DNA of 64,000 nt from Bryobacterales bacterium F-183 (GTDB lineage: Bacteria; Acidobacteriota; Terriglobia; Bryobacterales; Bryobacteraceae): the NCBI GenBank assembly GCA_016865505.2, contig AP025252.1, forward strand, positions 5,168,137 through 5,232,136. The letters are read 5' to 3'. The translations under genes were made by a program, and so were the position numbers. Positions 34,386 to 44,085 of this stretch are shown piece after piece (positions within the stretch are counted from its first letter, which is position 1; the number at the start of each line of letters is the position of its first letter). Below the pieces are notes generated by a model, which was not told the origin of the DNA, did not search any database, and saw only the letters and a list, made by a program, of their open reading frames with translations.

Positions 34386-35798
34386 ATGACGACGCCCCAG
34401 GAAGTCCTCGCCTATGCCAAGCAGCATGAGGTGCGCCAGTTCGACTTGCGCTTCACAGACCTGCCGGGAATGCAGCAGCATATCTCGTACCCGATCTCGC
34501 AGTTGAACGAAGAGATGTTCGAGGCCGGCTACGGCATCGACGGCTCATCGGTGCGCGGTTGGGCCGCCATCAACGAAAGTGACCTGATCCTCATCCCGGA
34601 CCCCAAAACCGCGATGATCGACCCGTTCTACGACGTCAAGACCCTGGTCATGACATGCACGGTCAAGGATCCGATCACCCGTCAGGACTACGAGCGCGAC
34701 CCCCGTCACGTCGCCGCCAAAGCCGAGAACTACCTGAAAAACTCGGGCATCGCCGACACCGCGTACTTCGGAGCCGAAGCCGAGTTCTTCGTCTTCGATA
34801 ACGTCCGGTTTGACCAGAACCAGCACAGCGGCTTTTACTTCATCGACGCCGAAGAAGGCCAGTGGAACAGCGGTCGCGAGGGCCAGAACCTCGGCTACCG
34901 TCCGCGTCACAAAGAAGGTTACGCGCCGCTTCCGCCCGTCGACCAATACCAGGACCTGCGCGCGGAAATGGTGGACACCATGGTGCGTTGTGGCCTCGAA
35001 ATCGAGTGCCACCACCACGAGGTCGCCAGTGCCGGCCAGTGCGAAATCGACCAGAAGTACGACACGCTCGTCCGTTCCGCAGACAACATGCTGCTGTACA
35101 AGTACATCGTGAAGAACGTCGCCACGCAGTACGGCAAGACAGCCACCTTCATGCCCAAGCCGATCTACGGCGACAATGGCAACGGCATGCACGTTCACCA
35201 ATCCTTGTGGAAGGACGGCAAACCGCTGTTCGCCGGCGACCTCTACGCGGGCCTGTCGCAGATGGCTCTCTGGTACATCGGCGGCCTGCTAAAGCACGCC
35301 CGCGCGCTATCGGCGATCATCGCGCCGACGACGAATTCGTATAAGCGCCTGGTGCCCGGCTACGAAGCTCCGGTGAACCTCGCGTACTCGCGCCGCAATC
35401 GCTCCGCCGCCGTCCGCATTCCGATGTACTCTGCCGCGCCCAAGGCCAAGCGCATCGAGTTCCGTCCGCCAGACCCCGCCGCCAACCCGTACCTCGCCTT
35501 CGCGGCGATGCTCCTCGCCGGACTCGACGGCATCTACCACAAGGTGGAACCCGGCGAACCGCTCGACAAGGACATCTACGATCTTGAGCCGGAGGAAATG
35601 CGCCGCGTACCGTCGATGCCCATCTCGCTCGACGATGCGCTGGACGAACTCGAAGAGGATCATGAGTTCCTGTTGAAGGGCGACGTGTTCACGGAGGAGC
35701 TCATCGAGACCTACATCAACCTCAAGCGCCGTACCGAAGCCGAACCCGTACGTCTGCGTCCCCACCCGTGGGAGTTCGCGATGTACTACGACATCTAA
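34386..35798 (+). CDS. glnA: Glutamine synthetase type I
   Basis: The ammonia-assimilating enzyme L-glutamate + NH3 + ATP to glutamine, a cytoplasmic dodecamer. The 470 residues match the GSI-beta length. Visible motifs include [10 protein letters not shown] near 50, the metal site [10 protein letters not shown] near 130, [12 protein letters not shown] near 265, the ATP/glutamate loop [17 protein letters not shown] near 315, and the adenylylation loop IYDLEPEE with Tyr398. The adenylylation site implies control by GlnE, not present in this window. The Shine-Dalgarno before the ATG is weak for so highly expressed a gene. Confidence 0.95.
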   Translation: MTTPQEVLAYAKQHEVRQFDLRFTDLPGMQQHISYPISQLNEEMFEAGYGIDGSSVRGWAAINESDLILIPDPKTAMIDPFYDVKTLVMTCTVKDPITRQDYERDPRHVAAKAENYLKNSGIADTAYFGAEAEFFVFDNVRFDQNQHSGFYFIDAEEGQWNSGREGQNLGYRPRHKEGYAPLPPVDQYQDLRAEMVDTMVRCGLEIECHHHEVASAGQCEIDQKYDTLVRSADNMLLYKYIVKNVATQYGKTATFMPKPIYGDNGNGMHVHQSLWKDGKPLFAGDLYAGLSQMALWYIGGLLKHARALSAIIAPTTNSYKRLVPGYEAPVNLAYSRRNRSAAVRIPMYSAAPKAKRIEFRPPDPAANPYLAFAAMLLAGLDGIYHKVEPGEPLDKDIYDLEPEEMRRVPSMPISLDDALDELEEDHEFLLKGDVFTEELIETYINLKRRTEAEPVRLRPHPWEFAMYYDI

Positions 35799-35801
35799 GC
35801 G

Positions 35802-36128
35802 GTGCTGGCCGCCATCAAGGTGCTGCACACGGTGGTCTGGGCATTCTTTGCCGGATGCATCGTGTGGATTCCGGTGGCGGCCGCTCGCCAGCAGTTTGGG
35901 CTTGCAGCCATTCTCAGCGGAGTCGTTCTGTTCGAATGCCTGATCTTGGCCCTGAATCGTGGCCGCTGTCCGCTAACCGATGTCGCGGACCGCTATACGG
36001 CAGAGCGCGCGGATAACTTCGACATTTATCTGCCGCTCTGGCTCGCCCGGTACAACAAGCAGATCTTTGGGTCGCTATTTGTCGCGGGCGAACTGTTTTT
36101 CCTGATGCGGTGGTGGCTTTCTACCTGA
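35802..36128 (+). CDS. Small integral membrane protein of unknown function
   Basis: A 108-residue protein with about three membrane segments (residues 5-25, 33-52 and 88-106) and a conserved-looking soluble loop CPLTDVADRYTAERADNFDIY. The CPLT start of the loop loosely recalls DUF2784 proteins, but the rest is different, so I do not assign it. A GTG start lies three bases after the glnA stop, so the two genes are likely co-transcribed. It ends three bases before the convergent HD-GYP gene. Confidence 0.65.
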   Translation: MLAAIKVLHTVVWAFFAGCIVWIPVAAARQQFGLAAILSGVVLFECLILALNRGRCPLTDVADRYTAERADNFDIYLPLWLARYNKQIFGSLFVAGELFFLMRWWLST

Positions 36129-36131
36129 ACG

Positions 36132-37286
36132 CTAGTCGCCCATCAGATTCCGCTTGGCGATCTCGCCATTCGGCAACACCACGGGCGCAGGACCACTCGC
36201 CGCCAACTGCAAGCCCATCTGCGCGAGCGACAGGCCGGTGTTGATCTCCTCGGCGGATTCTTCCAACTCCGGCCGCGAAATCTGCGCGAACATCGCCACC
36301 AACTTACGATCCCGCCAGCCGCGCTTGGCTTCTTCCTTCATGATGTTCAGCGCTTCCTCGTGCGAGAAGCTCTGCTTGTAAGGGCGATTCGAGATCAACG
36401 CGTCGTAAATATCCGCCAACTGCAGGATCCGGGCCAGCAGCGGGATGTCCTCGCCGCGAAGACCATCGGGGTACCCGCTGCCGTCCCACCGTTCATGATG
36501 ATTGCGGATGATCGGCAGTACGCCCGCCAAGCTTTTCATGGGACGGCAGATCGCTTCTCCGGCCGTCGTATGCTGGCGCATCACCGTCCACTCTTCATCC
36601 GTCAACGACCCCGGCTTGAACAGAATCGAATCCGGGATGCTGATCTTGCCGATGTCATGCAAAAACCCGCCACGATGCAGGGACCGGATATCCGCCGGCG
36701 GAAGCCCCAACATACGACCCAAGGTCATGCTGTACGCCGCCAGACGCTGGCAGTGCTGACCCGTGTGCCGGTCCCGCTGTTCCACCGATTGGGCCAGCGC
36801 GAACAGAATCGTTTCCGCCTCTTCCAGCGAGTCAATCAGCGCCTTATTGCGCAGCATCGCACGAACTCGCGCCCGCACCACCTGAGGCTGCAGCGGCTTT
36901 ACCAGAAATTCGTCCGCGCCCGACGTGATGCCCGCCACTTCGCTTTCGACACTCTGGATGCTGGTCAGCATCAGGATCGGAATGAACTGTGTACGGCGTT
37001 CCGACTTCAGCTTCCGGCAGAATTCCGGACCACTCATCTCCGGCATCATCATGTCCACCACGATCAGGTCAACCTTCTCGTCGGCGATGATGTCAAAGGC
37101 CTCTACAGGACGCTTGGCTTCCAGAATGCGATGCGAACCGTGCTTCAGCATCCCCCGCAGGACGCGACGGTTGATCTCCACGCTGTCGAGGATGAGTATG
37201 GTAGATGGCTGACAGTCTTCTTCCAGAATGTCGTCCCACAGCGAGAGTGGAGACACCGTTCCGTCGAGACTCAAATGCTGCTGCAT
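36132..37286 (-). CDS. HD-GYP response regulator (probable c-di-GMP phosphodiesterase)
   Basis: A two-domain signalling protein of 384 residues. The receiver domain (about 29-145) has phosphoacceptor Asp78 (VVDMMMPEMSG), Thr108 and Lys130; its acidic pair is reduced to Asp34 plus Glu37. The HD-GYP domain (about 160-340) has HDIGK at 210-214 and HHERWDGSGYPDG at 263-275, so hydrolysis of c-di-GMP is expected. No histidine kinase is adjacent, making it an orphan regulator. It lies 87 bp downstream of rseP, and an AT-rich TATAAA-containing stretch in that gap may hold its own promoter. Confidence 0.9.
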   Translation of the reverse strand: MQQHLSLDGTVSPLSLWDDILEEDCQPSTILILDSVEINRRVLRGMLKHGSHRILEAKRPVEAFDIIADEKVDLIVVDMMMPEMSGPEFCRKLKSERRTQFIPILMLTSIQSVESEVAGITSGADEFLVKPLQPQVVRARVRAMLRNKALIDSLEEAETILFALAQSVEQRDRHTGQHCQRLAAYSMTLGRMLGLPPADIRSLHRGGFLHDIGKISIPDSILFKPGSLTDEEWTVMRQHTTAGEAICRPMKSLAGVLPIIRNHHERWDGSGYPDGLRGEDIPLLARILQLADIYDALISNRPYKQSFSHEEALNIMKEEAKRGWRDRKLVAMFAQISRPELEESAEEINTGLSLAQMGLQLAASGPAPVVLPNGEIAKRNLMGD

Positions 37287-37373
37287 CCGCGCTTGGACAC
37301 TCCGATCATTTCACTAATCGGCGCGCTCAGCAGTTTTGTTTATATTTTCTAGTGGAAAAGAGCAGTATAAGGA

Positions 37374-38747
37374 CTAAGGCTTCGCCGGCGCCGGCGTCTG
37401 TACTCTCGCTGGCGGCGCTTCCTGCTTCATATCGGCCCGCGTCTTCGAGATGTCGTTGTACAAAACAAACGCCACTACCATCATCAGGAACGCGAATCCG
37501 ACCTTGAAAACAGCCTCTTTCACCCGTAGCGACAGGTCCTGCCGCCGGATCATTTCCACCAGCAACATTAGGATCACACCGCCGTCCAGAATCGGTATCG
37601 GCAGCAGGTTGAAGATCGCCAGATTCAGGCTCACCATCGCCATCAGCAGGAAGAACGGCATCGGACCCTGCCGGGCCGCCCGCTTGGCGATCCTCGCGAT
37701 CCCCACCGGACCTTCCAATGACTTGGGCGACATCCGCCGCTCCACTACGCCACGCAGGAACTTGTAGATAATCCCGGCGCCCTGGATGTTCTCCTTCACG
37801 GATTCGGTGAGAGCGTCGCCAAAGCCAAGCTTGGTGACCTCCATCGCCTCTTCCTGCTGGATGCCGATCACCCAACGTTCAGGAACTTGCGGGTCTACCT
37901 TCTTCCATTCCGGAGTTACCGTTACAGTGGATTCCTTACCCTCACGCACAAACCGGATCTCGGACGGCTTACCGGCCGCCGCCTGCAGCGCGTCCACCAA
38001 GGCATAGCCCGACACGATCGGCTGCCCGTTGATGGCGCGGAACAAGTCGCCTTCCTTCAAGCCGGCCTTTTCGGCGGGCGCACCGGGAGTCAGCGCGGCA
38101 ATCTGGATCTGCCGTTCCTGATCCCAACCGGCCTCGCCAATGTGCGTTTTCTCGTTTTCCGGCAGCGGGATCTCGATGTTCAACCGCTGGCCGTCGCGCA
38201 GCACCGTCACCTGAAGGGACTTATTCGTATCCTCAAACTCGCGCAATTCAACATCGCGCCAAGTCGGATTCTCTTTGCCGTCCACCGCAACGATCTTGTC
38301 GCCAATGCGTACCCCAGCCTTCGCCGCCGCACCGTCCGCTGCCAGATACCCAATCGATGGATTGGGATTCATCGGCGGACGCTGATAGCGGACCATGAAC
38401 AGGCCGGTCAGAATCGCCACCGCCAGCAGGATGTTCATGAACGGACCGGCAAACGCGATAATCAACCGCTGCCAGCGCGGCTTCATCAGAAATCCGCGAG
38501 GGTCGGCTTCGTCGCCCGGCTGTTCCCCAGCCATCTTGACGTACCCGCCCAGCAGAATCGCCGAAAAACGGAAGTCCGTCTCGCCGACTTTAAACCCGAA
38601 TAGCCGCGGGCCGAACCCAAAGCTGAAGGCATCCACCTTGACGTCAAAGAACCGGGCCGCCCAGTAATGACCAAGTTCATGGATGATGATCATGACGCCG
38701 ATCAGGATCAGCATCCACCAAACGCTGGCGAAAAACTCACTAAACAT
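37374..38747 (-). CDS. rseP: RIP metalloprotease RseP (site-2 protease)
   Basis: An intramembrane zinc protease of 457 residues that cleaves membrane-embedded substrates such as anti-sigma factors. The catalytic HELGH is at residues 23-27, and the second active-site motif, NLLPIPILDGG, lies near 385. Two PDZ domains are seen between them: GYLAADGAAAKAGVRIGDKI and TPGAPAEKAGLKEGDLF. The C-terminus has a Pro/Ala-rich tail. It overlaps dxr by 8 bp, the common dxr-rseP arrangement of many bacteria. Confidence 0.93.
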   Translation of the reverse strand: MFSEFFASVWWMLILIGVMIIIHELGHYWAARFFDVKVDAFSFGFGPRLFGFKVGETDFRFSAILLGGYVKMAGEQPGDEADPRGFLMKPRWQRLIIAFAGPFMNILLAVAILTGLFMVRYQRPPMNPNPSIGYLAADGAAAKAGVRIGDKIVAVDGKENPTWRDVELREFEDTNKSLQVTVLRDGQRLNIEIPLPENEKTHIGEAGWDQERQIQIAALTPGAPAEKAGLKEGDLFRAINGQPIVSGYALVDALQAAAGKPSEIRFVREGKESTVTVTPEWKKVDPQVPERWVIGIQQEEAMEVTKLGFGDALTESVKENIQGAGIIYKFLRGVVERRMSPKSLEGPVGIARIAKRAARQGPMPFFLLMAMVSLNLAIFNLLPIPILDGGVILMLLVEMIRRQDLSLRVKEAVFKVGFAFLMMVVAFVLYNDISKTRADMKQEAPPARVQTPAPAKP

Positions 38748-39936
38748 GCATCAGGTTCCTTTGACGTTTCGCGGCGAACTCGCGCGCTCTGTCTCTTGAT
38801 TGACGGTCTACGTCCAAGATCTGTTCCACCGACTTTGTTTGACGTACAGGAACCGCATTCAGTGTGTCTTCCACCACTGCTGCAATCGAGGCAAACGAAA
38901 TCTCGCCGCGAAGAAACGCTTCCACCGCTATCTCATCGGCCGCGTTCAGGGTACAAGTAGCGCTTCCACCGGCATGGAGCGCGTCATAGGAAAGCTGCAG
39001 CAGCCGGAACTTCGCCGGATCCGGCGGATAGAACTGCCACGTGCGAGCCTCCGTCCAACCGTACCTTGGCACCGGCGCTTCCAGCCGCTCCGGATAGGTC
39101 AGCGCATACTGGATCGGCATGCGCATATCCGTCGCGCACACCTGTGCGATGATGCTGCCGTCGTTGAACTCCACCATCGCATGCACCGTCGACTGCGGGT
39201 GTACCACCACGTCCACTTCCTTCGGCTGGAAGTCGAACAGCCAGCAGGCCTCAATCACCTCAAAGCCCTTGTTCATGAGGGTCGCTGAATCGATCGTGAT
39301 GCGTTGTCCCATCACCCATGTGGGATGCTTCAACGCCTGCGCCGGAGTGATGTTTTCAAACTCGGATGCCGGAGTTTCCCGGAAAGGACCGCCCGATGCC
39401 GTCAAAATCAGCCGCAGTACCTCGTTCCGCCGCCCGGCACGCAGGCACTGATGCGCACCATTGTGTTCGCTATCTACCGGAATGATCTCGCAGCCATGTT
39501 CGCGCGCTGCCGACGTCACAAGTTCGCCGCCGGCGACCATCACTTCTTTATTCGCAAGCCCGATGCGCTTGCCCAAGCACACCGCGCGATACGTCGCCTC
39601 AAGCCCCGCGACCCCGACAATCGCCGACATCACAAAGTCCGTACCCGCATCGGTCGCAGACGTAACCCGAGCCTCGGCACCAGCGGCAAGTTCCGGCCAA
39701 TCGGAGCGATTCAAGCCCAGCTCTGTCAGCTTTGCGGTAAGCTTTGGAATGTCCGCTTCATTCGCGATCACCGCAAAAGCCGGGCGAAACTCCACAATCT
39801 GGGACGCCAGCAAGTCGATGTTGGAACCAGCGACAAGAGAGGCGATTTGGAACAGGTCCGGGCGGCGGCGAACCACGTCGAGCGTTGATGTTCCAATCGA
39901 CCCGGTGGAGCCGAGCAGGCAGATGCGTTGCGGCAC
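38740..39936 (-). CDS. dxr: 1-deoxy-D-xylulose-5-phosphate reductoisomerase
   Basis: Second enzyme of the MEP isoprenoid pathway: DXP + NADPH to 2-C-methyl-D-erythritol 4-phosphate. The 398 residues are full length. The NADPH loop GSTGSIGTSTLD is at 9-20, VDSEHNGAHQCL at about 155 is the substrate and metal region, and TASGGPFRETP and HPTWVMGQRITIDSATLMNKG follow (the latter continuing for a few residues in two blocks). It begins at a GTG, lies 29 bp after proC and overlaps rseP by 8 bp. The usual SEHSA is NGA-type here, a mild variation. Confidence 0.94.
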   Translation of the reverse strand: MPQRICLLGSTGSIGTSTLDVVRRRPDLFQIASLVAGSNIDLLASQIVEFRPAFAVIANEADIPKLTAKLTELGLNRSDWPELAAGAEARVTSATDAGTDFVMSAIVGVAGLEATYRAVCLGKRIGLANKEVMVAGGELVTSAAREHGCEIIPVDSEHNGAHQCLRAGRRNEVLRLILTASGGPFRETPASEFENITPAQALKHPTWVMGQRITIDSATLMNKGFEVIEACWLFDFQPKEVDVVVHPQSTVHAMVEFNDGSIIAQVCATDMRMPIQYALTYPERLEAPVPRYGWTEARTWQFYPPDPAKFRLLQLSYDALHAGGSATCTLNAADEIAVEAFLRGEISFASIAAVVEDTLNAVPVRQTKSVEQILDVDRQSRDRAREFAAKRQRNLMHV

Positions 39937-39965
39937 TTGTTTCAGTTTACCAACCAGAAAAATCG

Positions 39966-40796
39966 TTAGGATTCAAGCTTCTGCACAAACGCGGCAGACC
40001 GGTCCCGTGCGTGCTTGGTCGCCGTCTCAATCGCAGAAATCAGCATGGATCGCAGTCCGTGACGCTCCAGTTCGTGGATTGCCACAATCGTCGTACCGCC
40101 GGGAGTGATCACTTCATCGCGCAGAATCGCCGGATGCGCGCCGGACTGCCGTACATGCTTGGCCGCGCCGAGCACCGTCTGCTCCGCAAGCCTCGTCGCG
40201 ATCTCGCGCGACAGCCCCATTTTGAGGCCGCCTGCGATGAACGCCTCAATCACCATGTACACATATGCCGGACCGCTCCCCGACAGCGCCGTCACCGCGT
40301 CCATCATGTCTTCTTCGACAAACACGACCACGCCCACCGCGCGGAACAGTTGCTCCACCATGTCGCGATGCGCAAGCGTCGCAAATTCATTGGCGCACAG
40401 TGCGATCGCACCCTCTTCCACCAGCACCGGGATGTTCGGCATCGCGCGCAGCACCGGCATCTGCAGGCCGTTCACGCGCCGCTCGATCACCGCCATCGGC
40501 AGAGCCGCAGCCAGCGAAATGATGACTTGGGATTCGTTCAGTTCCTGCGCGATCTCATCGACAAGCTTGGGTACGGCGTAAGGCTTCACGCCAAGCACGA
40601 TCAGGTCCGCCCCGCGAACCGCCTCGCAATTGCCTTTCGGCAGCACCCGCAACCCCGGATGCCGCTCACGCAGAATCCCGGCGCGCTCTTCGCTACCGGT
40701 GGTGCAGACAATCTGCCCGATCTCATGCCCGGCCTTGAGCAATCCGCCCAATAAGGCCGCGCCCATGTTACCGGCGCCCAGAATGGCAATTTTCAC
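39966..40796 (-). CDS. proC: Pyrroline-5-carboxylate reductase
   Basis: Last step of proline synthesis, reducing 1-pyrroline-5-carboxylate with NAD(P)H. The 276 residues are full length. The cofactor motif GAGNMGAALLGGLLKAG starts at residue 7, GVKPYAVPKL is near 70, ALSGSGPAYVYMV near 168 and TPGGTTIVAIHELE near 228. The start is a GTG. The gene sits between a small membrane protein and dxr, seven and 29 bp away respectively. Confidence 0.94.
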   Translation of the reverse strand: MKIAILGAGNMGAALLGGLLKAGHEIGQIVCTTGSEERAGILRERHPGLRVLPKGNCEAVRGADLIVLGVKPYAVPKLVDEIAQELNESQVIISLAAALPMAVIERRVNGLQMPVLRAMPNIPVLVEEGAIALCANEFATLAHRDMVEQLFRAVGVVVFVEEDMMDAVTALSGSGPAYVYMVIEAFIAGGLKMGLSREIATRLAEQTVLGAAKHVRQSGAHPAILRDEVITPGGTTIVAIHELERHGLRSMLISAIETATKHARDRSAAFVQKLES

Positions 40797-40803
40797 AAAG
40801 CAT

Positions 40804-40989
40804 TTACCCGTGCCCGAGGTACATCAGCCAGCTCAAAGCGAACATGGCGAACACAAAGCACCCAAAGCAGTACAGCCCGTACATCAGCCGTTCCCGGTCG
40901 CTCCGTCGCGACACGATACCCAGCACGATCGACGTCAGCAGCGCAAACAGCATCGACGCTTCAAAGTGCGTCAAACTCACCTTCGGCAT
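40804..40989 (-). CDS. 61-residue two-helix membrane protein
   Basis: A short protein, MPKVSLTHFEASMLFALL at the start, with two predicted membrane helices (about 10-28 and 38-58) joined by the basic loop SRRSDRERL. I use the ATG at 40989, seven bases after the upstream DUF6677-like stop; a longer frame overlaps that gene. It resembles no family I can name. Position between two membrane/biosynthesis genes on tight spacing supports it being real. Confidence 0.6.
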   Translation of the reverse strand: MPKVSLTHFEASMLFALLTSIVLGIVSRRSDRERLMYGLYCFGCFVFAMFALSWLMYLGHG

Positions 40990-40996
40990 CGCTGCG

Positions 40997-41464
40997 CTAC
41001 TCCTTCCGCCTCGTGGCGATCTCAAACACGTCCACCATCGCCAGGATGTTCAACAGCCCCGCGGCCACCAGAAACTTCGTGCCGTAATCATGTACGTGCC
41101 CGGCGACATCGGCCTGATCGTACCCAAACCACGCCGTCATCATGTACAGCACGCCGGTGGCGAGGTTGCCCACAAAACCGCCCGTATTGATCACGCGGGT
41201 CAGCAAGTCTGGCGGAGGCGTCATCTCTTTCATATCGAAGTACGCCTTCTGGAACGTGGCACCCTGCATCATGATGCCGAAAAGAAACATCGCGGCCACG
41301 GCAAAAGTGATGAACCCGCCGCGGGCGTGACGCTTCAATACAAAATGCCCGGACCCCGGTAAAAACCAGGCCAGCAGCACCGGCGGCAACCACTTGCTTA
41401 CCGGCACGTCTTCCTGATGCTGCTGCGTCCCTGCCGCGGCCGGGGAGACTTGATTCGATGCCAT
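40997..41464 (-). CDS. DUF6677-like membrane protein
   Basis: A 155-residue protein with a polar N-terminus of about 25 residues and three or four membrane segments. The opening LLAWFLPGSGHFVLKRHARGG is the block I associate with the acidobacterial DUF6677 family; the name is tentative. No catalytic motif is seen. The ATG at 41464 abuts AAGGAG with no spacer, unusual for a Shine-Dalgarno, and one copy of the AT-rich repeat ends six bases upstream. It heads the minus-strand group leading to proC, dxr and rseP. Confidence 0.65.
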   Translation of the reverse strand: MASNQVSPAAAGTQQHQEDVPVSKWLPPVLLAWFLPGSGHFVLKRHARGGFITFAVAAMFLFGIMMQGATFQKAYFDMKEMTPPPDLLTRVINTGGFVGNLATGVLYMMTAWFGYDQADVAGHVHDYGTKFLVAAGLLNILAMVDVFEIATRRKE

Positions 41465-41469
41465 CTCCT

Positions 41470-41524
41470 TTGAATATAGCGAGTTTAGGGATACCCCGCT
41501 ATATTCAAGCCCGCTATATTCAAG
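41470..41524. repeat. Three copies of TTGAATATAGCG in the divergent DUF6677/mscS intergenic region
   Basis: TTGAATATAGCG occurs on the plus strand at 41470-41481 and on the minus strand at 41497-41508 and 41512-41523. The two minus-strand copies are direct repeats 15 bp apart, and both extend by one matching base (CGCTATATTCAAG). The first copy forms an inverted repeat with them. The copies fill nearly the whole 70-bp gap between the two divergent start codons, so a shared regulator site is likely. Confidence 0.7.
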
Positions 41525-41534
41525 AAGGTACAGG

Positions 41535-42497
41535 ATGTTCAAAGTTCCGAAAATCGTCCACGCGTTCATCGAAGAGGCCCCTGATATCGCCCTCATCCTG
41601 CTGGTCGCGGGTCTTGCTAGCCTGCTCGTTCGCGTGCTGTTCAAGAAGGTCAAAGACCTCATCATCGAGCGCATGAATAAGCGCGGCGACAGCAACGCCT
41701 TTGATACGGAACGCAACGTCAAAACCATCGAAAGCGTGCTGGAACGGACGGTCCGCTTGTTTATCTGGGCCAGCGCGATCCTCGCCTGCCTGAACAAACT
41801 GCGCATCGACATCAGCCCCATCCTCACCGGCGCCGGCGTCGTCGGCCTCGCCGTAGGCTTCGGCTCGCAGGCCCTCATCAAGGACGTCATCTCGGGCCTG
41901 TTCCTGCTCATCGAAAACCAGATCCGCATCAATGACTCGGTGATGATCAACACCGTCGCCGGCAGCGTCGAAGAGGTCAACCTCCGCACCACCGTCATCC
42001 GCGCGGAAAATGGCGCCATCCACATCTTCCCCAACGGGTCGATCACATCCATTGCGAACTTTTCCCGACAGTTCTCGTTCTACGTGCTGGAGTACACCGT
42101 GGCCAGCAATGCAGACCCGCGCCAAGCCTTCGACCTCCTCACCAAGATCGTCGACGAGATGCGCGAAGAGGTCGAGTATAAGAACGTCCTGCTCGCGCCC
42201 GTAGAAATCCACGGCGTAGACAAGATCCGCGAAAACGGCGTCGGCCTCCGTGCCCGCATCAAAACGATCCCCGGCAAGAACTTCGCCGTGGGACGCGAGA
42301 TCAACCGCCGCGTACTCGAACGCTTCCCCGCGGCCGGCATCCCGCTCGCCAATGGCGACGTCAACGTCCGTATCTCGGGCGGCGAACTCGCAGGCGCGGC
42401 GGAAGCTGCATTGACGCGTGAAAACATCAAGGCCATGATCCGGGAAGTACAGCGGGAAGACGCGGCCATCGAAGCAAAGGCAGACCCCACCGAATGA
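41535..42497 (+). CDS. Mechanosensitive ion channel (MscS family)
   Basis: A 320-residue small-conductance mechanosensitive channel. One membrane helix near 15-40, another near 70-90, and the pore helix around 95-120 with PILTGAGVVGLAVGFGSQAL, followed by the MscS beta domain (IKDVISGLFLLIENQIRIND) and the cytoplasmic vestibule. It releases solutes on hypo-osmotic shock. AGAAGG precedes the ATG at good spacing. The stop overlaps the metallophosphoesterase start by four bases (ATGA). Confidence 0.9.
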   Translation: MFKVPKIVHAFIEEAPDIALILLVAGLASLLVRVLFKKVKDLIIERMNKRGDSNAFDTERNVKTIESVLERTVRLFIWASAILACLNKLRIDISPILTGAGVVGLAVGFGSQALIKDVISGLFLLIENQIRINDSVMINTVAGSVEEVNLRTTVIRAENGAIHIFPNGSITSIANFSRQFSFYVLEYTVASNADPRQAFDLLTKIVDEMREEVEYKNVLLAPVEIHGVDKIRENGVGLRARIKTIPGKNFAVGREINRRVLERFPAAGIPLANGDVNVRISGGELAGAAEAALTRENIKAMIREVQREDAAIEAKADPTE

Positions 42498-43246
42498 GAC
42501 TCGGCGTCATCGCAGACATCCACGGCAACGCAAGCGCACTCCGCGCCGTCCTCGCCAAACTCAAGGACCTCGGTTGTGACCGCATCGTCGACCTCGGAGA
42601 CTGCCTCTCCGGCCCTCTGGATGCCGACGAAACCGCCGACATCCTGCTCGAACACAACTTCCTCACCGTACGCGGCAATCATGATCGCCAGTTGATCGAC
42701 CAGCATCCCGAAGCCATGGGTCCCTCGGACCTCGCCGCCCGTTCCCTGCTGCACGACAAGCATCTGGACTGGCTCCACACCCTTCCCTTCCACGCCCAGT
42801 TCGACGACGTCTACCTTTGCCACGCCACCCCGCGCAAAGACTCGCAGTACCTTTTGGAAACCGTCATCCCCATCTCGGGTGAAGTCCGCCTCGCCAGCCA
42901 AGGCGAAATGCGCGCCCGCCTCGGCCCACTCCCCGACGGCGTTACGCTCGTCCTGCACGGGCACACCCACATCCCGAGGCTCGTTTCCATCGACGGACGC
43001 CTGCTCGTCAACCCCGGCAGCGTAGGCCTGCCCGCCTACGACGCGACCTCCACCGCCACGCACTTTATGGAAACCGCCAGCCCGCACGCGCGCTTCGCCG
43101 TCCTCGATCGAGTACAAGGCCAATGGCGCGCCGAATTCCACGCCATCGAGTACGACTGGGACAAAGCTGCCGCCCTTGCCACCAGCCGCAAGCGCGACGA
43201 TTGGGCCCACGCACTTGCTACCGGCTTCGCTCTCCGCCATGCCTGA
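42494..43246 (+). CDS. Metallophosphoesterase (calcineurin-like, YfcE type)
   Basis: A cytoplasmic dimetal phosphoesterase of 250 residues. The five signature blocks are intact: ADIHGN near residue 7, GDCLSG near 36, GNHD near 60, HAT at about 114 and HGHTH around 156, plus NPGSVGLP near 180. Substrates in the family range from phosphodiesters to nucleotides. It is translationally coupled to mscS by an ATGA overlap and is 32 bp from the crotonase. Confidence 0.88.
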   Translation: MRLGVIADIHGNASALRAVLAKLKDLGCDRIVDLGDCLSGPLDADETADILLEHNFLTVRGNHDRQLIDQHPEAMGPSDLAARSLLHDKHLDWLHTLPFHAQFDDVYLCHATPRKDSQYLLETVIPISGEVRLASQGEMRARLGPLPDGVTLVLHGHTHIPRLVSIDGRLLVNPGSVGLPAYDATSTATHFMETASPHARFAVLDRVQGQWRAEFHAIEYDWDKAAALATSRKRDDWAHALATGFALRHA

Positions 43247-43278
43247 CGGCGCGTAGCGGGATATACTGGCGGCTTCGC

Positions 43279-44085
43279 ATGTACACCCAAATCGCCTACG
43301 AGGTTTCGGAACGCGTCGCGACCCTCACCCTGAACCGTCCGGAAAAGCTCAACGCCTGGACCCCGGTGATGGGACGCGAAATGCGCGACGCTGCCTTCGC
43401 CGCCGATGCCGACCCTGAGGTTCGCGTCATCATCCTCACAGGCGCCGGCAAAGGCTTTTGCGCCGGTGCCGACCTCGCCCTGCTCAGTGAGGTTCTGGAC
43501 AAGAAGCCCGACCCTTACCCCAACTACGAGCAGCGCGACCATATCCCCGCCGGCTTCAACCGCGCCCATTCGTACTTCCCTTCTCTTCACAAGCCCGTCA
43601 TCGCCGCCATCAACGGCGCCGCTGCGGGACTCGGCTTCATCTACCCGCTCTACTGCGACCTCCGCTTCGCCTCGCAAACCGCCAAGTTCTCGACCGCCTT
43701 CTCACGCCGAGGCTTGATCGCCGAGTACGGCATCGCCTGGATGCTCCCCCGCCTGATCGGCGCCGCCAACGCCATGGACCTCATGCTGTCCTCCCGCCTG
43801 ATCGACGCGGACGAAGCCCTGCGCATGGGCCTCGTCAACGCCGTGTACCCCGTGGAAGGCTTCCTCGACCGTGTGCAAACCTACGCCCGCGACCTCGCCA
43901 ACAACGTCTCGCCACGATCCATGGCAGTGCTAAAAAAGCAGCTCTACAACGGCATGCAGCAGACTCTGCAAGAGTCACTCGAAATGTCCGAAGTGGAAAT
44001 GAAGCTCGCCTTCGACTCCGAAGACTTCCGCGAAGGCCTGGCGCACTTCTTTGAGAAGCGCGCACCCGAATTTACAGGACGCTAA
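43279..44085 (+). CDS. Enoyl-CoA hydratase/isomerase family protein (crotonase)
   Basis: A 268-residue crotonase acting on acyl-CoA thioesters. The oxyanion-hole motifs are [18 protein letters not shown] near residue 55 and [15 protein letters not shown] near 112, and the catalytic region [20 protein letters not shown] is near 145 with a Glu at the hydratase position. I use the ATG at 43279, since a longer frame runs through the metallophosphoesterase gene. The stop and the next start share one base (TAATG), so it is coupled to the acyl-CoA dehydrogenase. Confidence 0.88.
   Translation: MYTQIAYEVSERVATLTLNRPEKLNAWTPVMGREMRDAAFAADADPEVRVIILTGAGKGFCAGADLALLSEVLDKKPDPYPNYEQRDHIPAGFNRAHSYFPSLHKPVIAAINGAAAGLGFIYPLYCDLRFASQTAKFSTAFSRRGLIAEYGIAWMLPRLIGAANAMDLMLSSRLIDADEALRMGLVNAVYPVEGFLDRVQTYARDLANNVSPRSMAVLKKQLYNGMQQTLQESLEMSEVEMKLAFDSEDFREGLAHFFEKRAPEFTGR

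Noticed and set aside
40804-41025. Longer start for the 61-residue membrane protein
   Set aside because: The extra 12 residues overlap the DUF6677-like gene and are Arg/Ser/Gly-rich, so the ATG at 40989 is preferred.
41465-42052. An upstream extension of the DUF6677-like frame into the region opposite mscS
   Set aside because: The extension is antisense to mscS coding sequence and lacks family similarity; the ATG at 41464 gives a sensible membrane protein.
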